Assembly (NCBI GenBank): GCA_028671895.1
Contig: CM053802.1
Location: 16,871,631 to 16,935,630, forward strand
Source of the DNA: Oenanthe sinensis
Lineage: Eukaryota > Streptophyta > Magnoliopsida > Apiales > Apiaceae
Direction: 5' to 3'
Length of the DNA: 64,000 nt
How positions within the stretch are numbered: the stretch's first letter is position 1; every line of letters begins with the position of its first letter. A model generated the notes under the pieces. That model was not told the DNA's origin, did no database searches, and saw nothing but the letters and a program-made list of their open reading frames with translations. The position numbers were made by a program, and so were the translations under genes. Below, one piece after another: positions 36,211 through 49,115 of the stretch.

Positions 36211-36560
36211 TAGGGCTATTATTCGAATTGAATCGAGTTTGAGCTGGTTAAAAGTTAAAACTCAACTCGATTCGACAATATGGGTTGGATTCAGATTAAA
36301 CGATATCGAGCTCAAACAAGCACTTGGACTTCGTAAAGAACTAGAGTCAATCTAAGTTTTCGACGAGGTTAACTTGTTTGGCTCAAACTCTGCTTTAGCA
36401 TTTTTTCATTTTTTTCATATGTAATGCAATGGGTTGGGATGGCTATCCATTGGTTTTAAAGGTTATGTTAAAATCATTGTACTTGACCGGATCTCAAAAG
36501 CTCATTAGGCTTGATAAAACTTGTTAAATACACGTTTCGAGCTCCAACACATTTTTTAAC
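36211..36560 (+). mobile_element. Terminus related to the 27,245 hAT element
   Basis: TAGGGCTATTATTCGAATTG, then AATCGAGTTTGAGCT, closely follows the TIR and sub-terminal sequence TAGGGCTGTAATTCGAG of the hAT at 27,245. Further ACTCAACTCGATTCGA and CGAGCTC motifs follow. The opposite terminus was not found, so this is probably a fragment. Confidence 0.55.
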
Positions 36561-36619
36561 TCAATAAATTTTAAATTTGACTCCACAAGAAAATGTGATA
36601 GCAGTTGGGCTTGATATGG

Positions 36620-37300
36620 TGGGGTGGTGGCCTTTTTGGCACAATTTTGAGTCAAATGGCCCAAAGCAGCACAGTCTGGAAAAGTGGCCCTTTATAGCAC
36701 GCAAAAAAAATGCATTTTTAAATTGTGTTTTTTCAAAAACGTAGTTTTAATTTCTATTTTTTTACAACACATTTATTATATTCGTTTTTATATATACATG
36801 AAAAAAATAACGCATCTTACAGATGCGTTTTTAGATAATGCATGTATATGCATCGATTCACCACACATAACTTTTGATGCATGTGGGGCCAACCCACTTG
36901 CATGTGTTCTGGTGTTGCTACCCTGCTTTATATGTTGTTGGAATGTTTTAGAAATAAAAATCAACTACTAGAATTTGAATGACCGAGCTGTCAACAGTAT
37001 TTTGTTAATATCTAAAAATGAAAAATAAAGGCTCATTTAAAAGTGACTCAAAGGGCCTCTTTTTCAAATTGTGTCATGGCAGACATTTTACTTTTAAATT
37101 ATGCTAAAAGAGTCGGTTCTCGATATCGTGCTCCAAGAGCGAGACCACGTGAACAAAGCAAAAAAAAAAAAAAAAAGAAGCTCAGGATTGTTGATGGAAT
37201 GGTTGATACAAAGATTCAACCTTGATTTTGTGATTTGTCGTGGACTAGTCCCATACGAGTGGGATTAATTTTTTGCGGCAAAGTAAAATGGCCCATTCTC
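36620..37300. mobile_element. Unclassified element fragment with ACGCATCT hairpin
   Basis: GGCCTTTTTGGCACAATTTT at the left and GGGCCTCTTTTTCAAATTGT at the right resemble sub-terminal parts of one element type. AACGCATCTTACAGATGCGTT (36,808-36,828) is a perfect hairpin with 9-bp arms. I cannot assign a superfamily. Confidence 0.35.
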
Positions 37301-38207
37301 TGATGATGGTACGTACATGTTTTTGATATAGGAGCATGTACCTTATAGTGCTCTTCGAGGTGGATGTTTTTTTTTGTGTGATTGTCCATTGAATCCGGAA
37401 GCAGTTATAGTGTTATAGTCTTTATGGATGCTAAACACAAAACTCTGTAAGATAATATTTCAAGAATTTATGAAAATAAAAATAAGTCTTTTGTAAATTT
37501 TGATGGACTGAACCACAATTCAAACTGGAAGAATGAATTGGAGGGAAGAAAAAATATTTATTTATACATCTATTAGTTCTATTTTTAATTTCATTCCACT
37601 CTCAACTCAATTTATCTTGTCAACACAAAAATGTATTGAGTTCCGTTGGATGGAGTGCAATTAGATGGTAATAGGATGTAATGTGAAGGAGTAAAATTAG
37701 ATTAGAATTTCAATCATATATATACTTAATATAGTGGGGTCAATTGATCTGACTATTAGTACACCAACCACTCTAGACTCCCATCGGTGAAAGTGAAAAA
37801 TAGACTAAAAAACATAACACTAGAGTTGCATCAAGCCATCAACACAAAGAATCTTATTTAATATTTAGGCTGATAGATTAGATTCCTAGGTTCTTAGAAC
37901 ACATGGTAATATAAAATCCAATCAGTTTATAGTGAGATTTTGTTTGCTCAACAGGTGGTCTTTAATCTTTATTATGGTAGTTTATTTTTCACCTCTTAAT
38001 ATTTTGCATTGGTTGAATTTCATATGATTTGATTCTAATAGAAATATTGTCATATAGGTACTAATTTTTAATTGAAATAGAGCTTGTCCGGTTAAACTTA
38101 AAAAAATACTTAAAACTTAAAAGTCATTTTAATTGAAAAGAGAAAATTTTAATTTTAAATTATTATATGTTAGGGTAATTTTATTATTATGTGTAACTTA
38201 TGAGTTA

Positions 38208-38457
38208 CTTCCTCTATCCCATTTTTTAGTCTCTTTTGGAAAAATAATGCATATTAAAAAAGTTAGTTGTATAACAATTTTCCATGTTTACCATATTTAT
38301 TATACTAGTTTTATATGCAATTGAAGTAAAGTTTACATTGCAAAATGACAAAATAAGAGAGTAATTTTGAAATTTTTTACATTGAAGATAGAAATGGATA
38401 ACTATTATGAGATAAAAAAAATCTCCAAAAGAGACTAGTATTTTGGAATGGAGGGAG
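38208..38457. mobile_element. Stowaway-like MITE, about 250 bp
   Basis: CTTCCTCTATCCCATTTTTT and TTTTGGAATGGAGGGAG are inverted ends flanked by TA. Sub-terminal AGTCTCTTTTGGA and TCCAAAAGAGACTA also pair. Confidence 0.85.
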
Positions 38458-41400
38458 TATTAAAAATATAAGGGAAAGTCGCAGTAGTACCATTTTAGTT
38501 TTGGCTTTTCCAAATGGTTTCATTTTTTTGACTAAGTAGTGCTACCTTTGTATTTTAATTATCATGTATGTCATGTCATTCTGTTATGTCAAATGTTAAA
38601 CAAACATTAAACTACATGTAAATGACCTAATTACCCAATTAAACTTCAAAACTTTCCGCACTTTCAACAATAGTAACAATATGCTATATTTCGAAACATC
38701 ATCATCAAAATATTTGAAGAAAAACACAGTCCAAAACTTCGGAAAATAGTCTAAAACATAAAATATACGATATGTATACACAAATAGACCTGCAATTCGT
38801 TTCGTGTACTTAATCCATAACACAGACATGGCATGAAATGAGTTCATGTACTTGGAACACGAACACGACGGAAAAAATGATACAACAAGAAACGACACAA
38901 AAGTAGTCAAATTTTTTGCGTACAAGACCAAAAAGTACAAGAAAGGGTAAAAATAAAATATCAATATATATTTTATTAATTTTAAATGTTTATAATTAAT
39001 AATTTACACATATGAATTTATATTTTATTAATTTTATTTATAAAATTCTAATATTAACATCCAATTGTACATAAATTATTTATTATAATATATATATTTT
39101 TAATTTTTTTTATTAATTATGTCTTGTGTTCGTGACGTATCGTGTACTATGAACTTTAATGTTCGTGGATGTTCTTGTTTATGTACTCATAAAAACAAAT
39201 ACTTAATTTTCGTGTCGTATACAAAATTTACGGGGCTACACACAAGTACTTCATATGAAATTGTCCCCATTCCTTCCTTTGCCCTGATATGTGTTATTTC
39301 GTTTAATTACGTAAATAAAGGGCATGAGATATGCATTTTATTCATTTAGTCGTATTTTGATTTCTAAAGTAATTATAAACATGTTTAGAGGTATTCTCTA
39401 TGATTATTGATACTATCTTCCCTAATTTTTTGACTTCTACGTGCGATACTCTTATTTCAACGTTTAACTAACATTAAGGTAAAATAATGGTTTGATATAT
39501 GTGAAACTTAAAATATAAGAGTAAGACTCAAAAGTCATTCATAAGGAAGAAATGAGGCTATTTGGAAAAACTAAAAATAAAAGGTACCGTTGAAAATATC
39601 CCAAAATAAAAAAATAAAATCTATAAGTTGTAATTTTAAATGATGATATTGACTTTAATAAAAAAATTACAAATATATAATAAGTTATTCAAAAAAGTGC
39701 CTCTTACCAACTTTTGACTTTAAGCTATTTTTCTAAATTTCAATCCACTTTTTTACTTGTTACAAAAGCACACATATTTTAATTTAAAGTCAAAATCACT
39801 TTAAGTCCTTGGTTTTAAGCCTAGACAAACATTTTCATAATGTTCATTCATTGTGGTAAACTAATTTAGATTTGGTGTTTATAAATTCTTGCATAATTTC
39901 GAGGTTATATAAATAACTTTTTTTAAGAAAAAGTCATAGTCACTCGTATGTATAGAGAAATATATGTAGAAGATTAAAACCAACTAACTTGGCCAAAATT
40001 AATGGTTTCATTAATGGAAGCTTTATTGTATTGAGAAATGTTGATTTATTTTTAGCCTAGACTTATTTAGCTCTGTTCAACTAGGGCTCGTTAAAATAGA
40101 GCCGAGCATGAGCTCAATTTGTGCTTCAAAATACGTCCAAGCTTGGCTCGTCGGATGCAAGATTCAACTGTGCATGAGATGTTCATTTTTTTTAGCTTTG
40201 TTTGCAAATTGCTCATATATGTTATTTACAACATCTTGTTTATTTTGTTGTCAAACTTATACACGAGTGTTTGCGAGCTTTTTAGAGTGATGTATGTTTA
40301 GATGTTTGATACATAAATGAGTTTGAATATCTAATATGTGTAAAATGTATCCAAGTGCGAAGAATACTTGAATTAATATTCAAGCTCAACTCGTTTATAA
40401 AATAAGTCGAACAATTATTCGAGTCGTATTTTTTATGAGCCAAACATCGAGTTGTTTTATACAATTTTACATTCGAGAATCAATACCTGTGGGTATAATG
40501 GATAAAGACAAAATTTGTGAGTACATATGTTTACGCAATGAATATGAGTATACATTGTATATTATAAGAGGCAACCAATTTTGTTTCGAGTTTGTTAAAT
40601 TTTATTTTATGACATACCCTAAGTGTTTGTATGATAATTATACATCTCACATTTTTTGGGCTCAATTTCCACAAGGATATTGTGGGTTTTTTGGGCTTTT
40701 TGCTTAAAGTTAGAGAGGGGAATTATATTTGTAGGCAAGATGTATACTTAGTACAATGAAATTTTACACTATAAACTGTAGCCAATTTTGTTTTAAGTTT
40801 GTTGATTTACATTTTGTGGCATGCCTTGTGTGTTGTATGATAAATGCTTTTCACTTTTTTGGGCTTTTTAAGCTTTATGGATGGAGAGGAGAATTATATT
40901 TATAGTTATAGTGTGTATTATATATAATGTGTAATTTAGAATGCATGGATGTTAATTTATCTTTGAATAGTCAATAATACCACTCCTAGCCTTGGAAAAA
41001 TAAAGCGGGACACGTAAATATTAGTGACAATTTTAATCGCACTCCAATAAAAAATTACTTTTTCCACCCCATTTTTCTCAAATTAGGTTTAGGTTCACAC
41101 ATACTATCGGCGGTCTTTCATCTCTACCTCTTAACAATAACTTAGATACAAGTACGAAATCGAGAATTAATGTCTAGTCGCAGAATTATTGATTGTTTTT
41201 TTTAGATTTATACACTAGCATGCTATATCTGCCTCACTAATAAACACTAGTTGTATCGCTTCGCCCCCATGTATGTATAAAGATATTTTTTGCTCCATGC
41301 TATTAGGTAATGAGTGATATCTAATTTTTCGTACCCCATCTTTTACTTCCGATGTTAGGGTTTCGGTGATTAGATTTCAGTCACCTGTCTATATGGTATA

Positions 41401-42945
41401 ATTATGGTATAATCTTGAAATAATTGTTTTAATTGTTCTTCATATAACAACTATAAAAATTTCTATATATTATGGATATATGTTCTTCTAGTAGGGATTT
41501 ATACTCATCCTTTCACTTAATATGGTGTTTGTTTCACCAACTAGATATTTGTCCAAGTATTGACTCAACAAATATTCGTAAACTATATATGCTTTTGGCC
41601 TAAAACAGTGTCCAAGTGTCTAGGCATGCTCATGCCTGATTGTCATTGTTCGCCGCGGGAACTTGAGGCATTATAGTCATCCTTACACTTAATATGGTGA
41701 TTTTTTTTAACCTTTTGTTGCCCGATTTGCCAACTAGATATATGTCCAAGTATTGACTCAACAAATTTTTGAAAAATATTTATGTTTTTGGGCTAAAAAA
41801 GTGTCCCAAGCTATGATACTCGGGCTCGGCTAGAAGTGTCCAACATGGATACTTATCCAAGTATCGGACTCGGCAACATTTGGAAAAATATACATGTTTG
41901 GCCTAAAATAAGTGTCCAAGTTCGAGTGTCCGACACGGGTACTCGAAGGTAAAATGAAGAGTCCGAGTAACATAGGTCCCAAGTGTCTAGGCTCATGCCT
42001 GATTGTCAAGTGTTTGACAAGGGGACTTGAGGCAAAATGAGTAAATGAAGAGTCAAGGTAATAGAGCTTTTTCCAAGTTACAAGTTTGTAATTGAGCATA
42101 TATAATATATCTATCTCAGATTAGTTATGAGTTCCAGGTATATTCCTCATTAGCAAAACAAATAACATATTAAGGCTGTATTTGTTTTAATTAATAATAT
42201 GATTGATTATGGACTATTTAGTTGCAAATTTAGTCTTTTAAATTATTACAGACTGCATGTTATCACTTTTTAGTTTATTTCAGGGTACGGGATTGAATAG
42301 TTTATCTCGAATGAACCAAAAAGTGATGACTAACAGTCCATTGGTTGGTTAGACTGTTGAAGGATCAAGTATGGGATTAGATGACCCCCTCTATCTTGAA
42401 AGCAGAATATATGTATTTTATTTAATCCATTAGGACAAATATAAGCTACTGTTAAGTGTTTCTACAGTGCAACTTCTGTTTTGATGGCAAACATAGCTTT
42501 AACAGTTAGAGCAACTCTTTAAGTCCATGTGATCACTTTTACCATTAAAGATTCTGTTAAGCAATTGATCAGTTTTTTTTTTAATAATGATAGTACTTTT
42601 TCATTATGCTTTGGGTTCTGATGATTTAGTACTTTGAGATGTTTGGTTTAGTCGCCAGCCTATAATGTGAATGATATATTAGTTTTGCATAAAAGCTGTT
42701 TTCTTTTGAAAGCATCATTGAACATTATTTCCGAGAGGACCGAGGACGTGATGAATCAAAGCTTTTATTTCTACTGGAAGAAACCTCTAATGAGAGTTAT
42801 AAGTTATTTTTTGTATTTATATTATATCTGTTTATGTTTATATATATATATATATATATTGATTTTATTCACGCTACCCAGTTGTATGATATGAACATGA
42901 ATTTTTAGGTGACGAGTTGCTAAGAACAACCTGTGGTGATAAGCT
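38458..42945. other. Intergenic region upstream of the PWWP gene
   Basis: No gene was recognised. At 40,083-40,450 AGGGCTCGTT, GAGCCGAGCATGAGCTCAA and later CAAGCTCAACTCG and CGAGTCG motifs suggest a decayed hAT-like fragment. At 41,630-42,060 there are imperfect repeats of a CAAGTGTCTAGGC-TCATGCCTGATTGTCA segment mixed with ACTCGGC motifs. The stretch just left of 42,946 should contain the PWWP leader; a possible 5' UTR exon begins after the AG at 42,908. Confidence 0.4.
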
Positions 42946-45900
42946 ATGGGGAGTATATGCAACGAAAATATTGAAAAGAAAAGCATAAAAGAAGATGCTA
43001 ACAACCACCAATCCAAAGATGCAGCTCCTGGGGATGTGATATGGGTTAAGCTAAATGAATCCTCGTGGTGGCCTGCACAGGTTCGTGAAGTTCTGGACAA
43101 ACTTTAGCATCTTGATATTGTGCTTTTCTTAGCTTTTGGCAGTGTGTAAATGCTGACAGCACTTCATATTTTCTTGTAAATTGTAACATTTCCACATAGT
43201 CTGTTAAATTATTGGTTATTTGGTTATATGATAGGTTTTTGATGAAGATAGCATGAGTGGGAGTTGCAGTCCTGTTAAGAAAGCAGACGGTGAAGTACTC
43301 GTGCGATTATATGGAAGCTATAGATAGTCAGTACTCAGTATATGTGCTGTTCTTTTTCCGTTTCTGTTTATTGTCACACTCTTGTGCCGAGTTAACTGAT
43401 ATTGTCCTCTTTTAGCTTGTATGTAGATCCGATTGCATCTCAGTCAGAGTTTGTCAGTGTAAGATCCACCAGACTCTTTCTCTCTCTTTTAGTTCTGAAC
43501 TTCTAATTCATAATCCAGGGATATAGAACATTTTACGAGCATCTCCAATAGAGGCATCCTCAAGGGATGCCAAAAATTGTCAACTCACTAAAAATAATAG
43601 TATTTTATTTTATCTTTCATCCGCATCAAATGTAGTAACTTTTTACTCCAATAATTAGCACCCTTATAAACTTCTCAAATGGTCTCACATTAATTACTTG
43701 TCCAATTAATATAATAGAAGAGGTAATGTATATATATACATTTCATGTAACATTTCTCTTTTAACTATTTTGAGGAGGTGCCAAGGGGTGCCAAAAATTG
43801 GCAACCTTTCTTGGCACCCTCATAACACCCTTGAAGCTCCAATAGGGTGGCAACCAAGAGTGTCATGCCACATAGACTTGACACCCCTCTTGGAACCCCC
43901 TATTGGAGATGCTCTAAGTGGGTGTTTGGAAACCCATATAAGCGCCTTATATGGGTCAAAAGTCCATTACAACTTATATAGGATTGTTTGGCATAAAAAA
44001 ATTATGAACTTATATACAGCTTATATGCGTTTAGTAAAAAGTAGAGTGACCCGTACTTTTTTACTTGTTTGATGAAACCTAACCTATTTTTTAACAAAAC
44101 TCCATGGTCCTACGCGACTACTTAGTACATAGATTTTTAATTATCTTATTTGTTTGTTTAGTTTTTATTTGTTTGTTTAATTTTGAAGATAAAATTTATA
44201 TTTTAAATTTTTCATTTAAAAATATAAGTTTATAATTCGTACGATATATAAATTTATTTTAAATATTTTATAATCTTTTTATTTATGATATATATTTTAA
44301 ACTCGTATTATAAATATATTCCTAATACTTTTGACTTTTGTTACAAAAGTTTTTAATTTTTATATGTTATAATACAATCAATCATTTTATTATAAATAAA
44401 ATTATTTTATAAATTTTATAAAAAAAATTTACTAACTTATAAGTAAAATTTACCAAACACTTAACTAATAAGGAATCATTTACTTATCACTTATTGTCAC
44501 TTATCCTATACTTATACTTATCCTATATATGTAAAAAGTAACTTATCATAAGATTTTCCAAACGGGCCCTAAGTGTGATGACTTACTTATTTATTGGATA
44601 AGTGATAACTTTATTCTTTTAGCAAAAGATTGTCATCACATCTCAAAGTGGTTTAATTCACAGGTACTCCAGGAGAACAATGGGAAGTACCATGAAATAA
44701 TGATGGAAACTTTAAACAAGGTACCTCCCTCTTCAATTATTGGGTTCATTTCGCCTTTCTAGGATGATTTTCTAGAGCATCTCCAATGCTAATGCAGAAG
44801 TAGATACAGCTATGTTTATGTTTTGGAACTAGAAAGTGTTTTTGCTGCTAGAATTGAATTCGAACTCTAATGCTAATGTTAAAAATGGCTATAGCTATTG
44901 TTATTATTAAGTTAAAGTTCATGTATCAAAATTATATTCCCCCTTTTTTCTACTAGTCGATGATGTGGCAAGGATAGCTATAGCTATCTTTGGTTCTATA
45001 TTTAGAACCAACTATCCACTTGTGCTTGTTCCCGACCAATTATAGCTGTGCATTAGATTGATCATTTTGTAAATCAATTCTATATTTTAGCTATAGCACC
45101 AATTGTAGATATGTGTTAGACTTGCTTTGAGTACCACTTTCGTTGTAATTTAATATAATTGCTGTTAATTGGATTTGACTGTAGGATCTTGCACGCATCA
45201 AATCTGGTAGATTAAAGAGACAGAGTGCAGAACCCAAAGGTAAGCTGATATCATGTGGTTAATTTTTCATTTTAACTTTGCATGCCACTGATACCTTGCG
45301 TGGCACATGTACTATATGTGATTATGTTCCATCAATCTTCAAACCGATTTCCCATGGTTTGTGTATCACATAATCTTAGCGATGATAGAAATATCAAAAT
45401 TAATTTAGAAAAAGAAATATTTGTACGAAAATTTAACAAGTATATTGTAACAAAGAAATTTCTCTGTCCCATAACGATTTTAATTTTTGATTGTGAAATG
45501 CTGTTGAAAGTGATATAAACCTATAGACCATCTTTCCCAAGCTAAACATTAGTTCTGTCTAGACATGCGTAAAATAGTTGGAGATATGATATTCGAGATT
45601 AGTGGTGGAGTAATATTATTATACTACATATGGGCATACTTGGTAGGACATTCCATATACAGGCGTCCTGGTTAGCTAATAGCCTAATACACATATGATC
45701 CATGTCAATCGCACATGGAGGCAGTCTAAAAGGTGTTATCGGTGAATAGAAGATCAACTTGGTGTAGTTATCGATAGGGATGCGAGTGTGCTTGACTGCA
45801 TGGATGATGGACAGAAACATTAATATATTTTATGAAGGGTATATTGTTACTTGACATGGACTGTCGTTATTCAATCTAGTACTGAATTAAAATATAGAGC

Positions 45901-48900
45901 CACAACTTTAGTGAACTCGAGGTGTATCTGGGACGCTGTGGATTAGAGTATTAGACCACTACTACCCAAACGGCCAAATAGAACTTTCACATACAAATCG
46001 TATACCGTTGTATTTTGACAGTAAAGCTGCCATATATAGCACACATGACCTGGTCCAGCATAACGGATTGATAGAACCAAAACTTTCATCATTGATAAAA
46101 AAAAATCCCGCTTGTAATTTGACTTTTCTCCTCAATTTCATATATATATATATTGAATGTCTCTATTCTCTTTGTTCTTTATGATTCTTGTGAATATACT
46201 AATTAGGTTATGCTGTATCACATGTATATATTTATATAACCTGATATGCCTTTAACATGTTCGACGAAATGCTTCTGAGGCGAACATTATCACCAAGATT
46301 AGACATTGTGATTTTTTCTGTTATATATGGTTTGATATTGCATTTGTTGGATGCTGGAAAATTGTAATATAAAATAATATAGTTTAGTCTATGGAGGACA
46401 TGCATTGAAAGAGACGGCAAGTTTAAAAATCTATATGAATCCACAACTAACATTTGATGTAGACGTGAACTCGATATATATGTGAATTTGTGTTCTCTTT
46501 CTTAAAAAACTAGCACCCGGGTCATTATGTCAAGAAAATGACCACAACTATCTCTAGTCTTATCCTAAAGTGGAACTAAATAGTTACACACTTACACTGG
46601 ATGTAAGGTTCAATGTTTCTGTTTCGGCGTGTGGGCGTAAATATTAGGCATGGTACACATGTAGACACATTACTTATTATCTGAGGCCGCCATCTAACCA
46701 GACGACCTAGTCATGTTCACTCTGATATTGCAAAGCAAAGTGGTCAAAAGTAGGTTCAAATATCCACACATAGTTGTATAATGCAGAGTTATGCTATTCT
46801 GGGAACATGAGCTCCTTTCGTAAATAAGCTAAAAACTATATTCTGGAACTAAAATTCTGTTTTCTATCTTTTATATAAAAGCCAATAAAGTATAAGCTGA
46901 TATTATAAGTACAAATTCTGAAACTGATTTTCTGTTTCAATCTGTTTGGTGAAGGAAATTATTATGAAGAGAAAAGTTATACTCCCTTTTTTTACACGCA
47001 CACACATATACACACACATTAGTTGTGGATTTCTTAACTGGTTTATTAAGACAGTTACGTCTGTGGTATTGCTTTGTTTGTGTATTCTTCTTATGAGTTC
47101 ATGCGAGAATTTGAGATAGGTATTGTTGCTGTAGCATATGTGAGTGCAGTTTTGCTGATTTAATCATATTTTAGTGGCCATAAATAGGATATAGTCTGTC
47201 CTTTTGCAGGGACGTTCAAGTTTATATTGTGTGCTTGCTTTATGTTTATTATATTGTTACTGACATGTGTTTTGCAGTGCTAATATTGACTTTAACTTTG
47301 AATTTTAATTTTGTTCTGCATTTAAATATCTGACCCAGTTTGTTATTAGTCGTATCATCTTTGCAAGATGTCATGTTTCTTAATTTTGTTATTACTTTAT
47401 CTTAAACCTTCTCTAGTTTAATATGATTATTCATTTAGGTTATGTTATTATCAGACTATAGAAGATTTTCAATAGAAAGAAGAGTCACATAGTTCATTAG
47501 AAGTTTGTTTATTTGTTCCACATCAGAATATGTTTTCCTCTTTCCACATAGAAAGATATTAGTTACTTCCTTTTCTTCTCACTAGGGTAGTTTAGCATAT
47601 ACTATAAGTTTGTGATGTATGTAGTGCATATATATGCACTGATATACACCAGATTCAGGCTATGATGTGGTCTCTTATGACCTGGTGGGTATCAAGGAGA
47701 ATGTAGCAGAACACTTGCCCTAGTAATTGGGAAACCAGACCCAGACCTTGTATTTTGCTTGTCTTGGACTTGGACCTCTTAAATTTGATGCGTATACTCT
47801 TAATTGGCAAATAATTTGTCTTTGGTTTTATTGTTATGCATTAGACATTTGTATATTGTTCTAATATTCAAGTAGAGAGCTTTAGCACTATTATTGTTGT
47901 CAACAGAATTTTGTGAAATCTGTGCTGTGATTTTTTGTGCGAAAAGTTTCTGGTTTCAGTTTCCATATGGTAAACTGGTGGTTCCTATTCTGAAGTCTAG
48001 TTTGAGTTTGCTTTGTAGTTTTCTATGGTCAACAATAATCAAATATTGTCATGTGTGTATTATCTGTGATCACATTGGCAATACAATGGAGATAACTAAA
48101 GGGAGCTTGAAATGCATTCGCGTTGTTGATTTTCTGTTGTTTTTTTGTTTACATGACTTATTTAGGTTGATATATTTTAAGCGAGCATATAATGTTTTCC
48201 GGAATTTATGTTTTATTAAATTTTTTGCATAAATTTAAGTACTTCCCAACTTTTTTTAGCAGACTGTACAAGTTGAATTTGATGTTCATTTATATTTCCC
48301 ATTGCACTCTTTCATTTTTTACTATTCTCTCTTTTTTATTCTCTCTCCTGAAATTTTGTTCAAAGTTGTACAGATTTAATCGTACTAAATTAAAAAGTTC
48401 TCCAAGGCTAGATATCTCTAATTATTTAAAAGCTAAATTATTAATCATATATAACAAGTGTGGTATAAGTAGAATTAATTTTTGTTGAATATACACAATA
48501 TCTACAAGTTTGAGAGAGTATAGTAATATGTTATGTTGCTAACAATTATTTAAAAAAATTATTATTTTACAAATATTAGAAAAAAATTAAAAAATTGAAC
48601 CTTTCTTCAACCCAACCTTTTACTAAACCCTTCATCGAAACAAGAAAAAGGTTCGACCCTTGCATTCACACAAGACAAGGGTTCAACTCTTTCCATCCCT
48701 TCCCTCCTCTCCCGTCACCAACCCCCCCCCCCCCCCCCCCAATTAAACACAGCCTAGGAGTGGGTTTATAGTGTCACTGTTATATTCAGTGTACAAGTTA
48801 GATTATAACCAAGGGCCTAGGTTGACAGATGTATCAGTATAATCAAGGGCCTAGGTTGACAGATGTTTTACTTGCTGTTTTCAGGTTGTAATTGCTAATG

Positions 48901-49055
48901 TCGTAGGCAAATTTCAGGTAAAAACCTCATTGGTTGCAATTTGGGCACGAGATATATGTGTACCCACTTGAGGGGAGTGTTAGAGTTTGGTAGATGTATT
49001 CAACGTACAGTACATATAAGACATAATGTCTAATCTAGTAATCTACCCTTCGGTA

Positions 49056-49115
<60 letters not shown>

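Noticed and set aside
38596..38964. 122-codon minus-strand ORF rich in Phe, Tyr and Leu
   Set aside because: Looks hydrophobic because the DNA is A/T-rich; no start context, no family resemblance, and no splice partners.
43770..44072. 100-codon ORF in PWWP intron 3
   Set aside because: It starts in the GAGCATCTCC MITE and ends in the adjoining repeat; no domain.
47894..48488. Two overlapping Cys/Phe-rich ORFs in PWWP intron 5
   Set aside because: No domain, AT-rich, no splice sites joining them to the PWWP frame.
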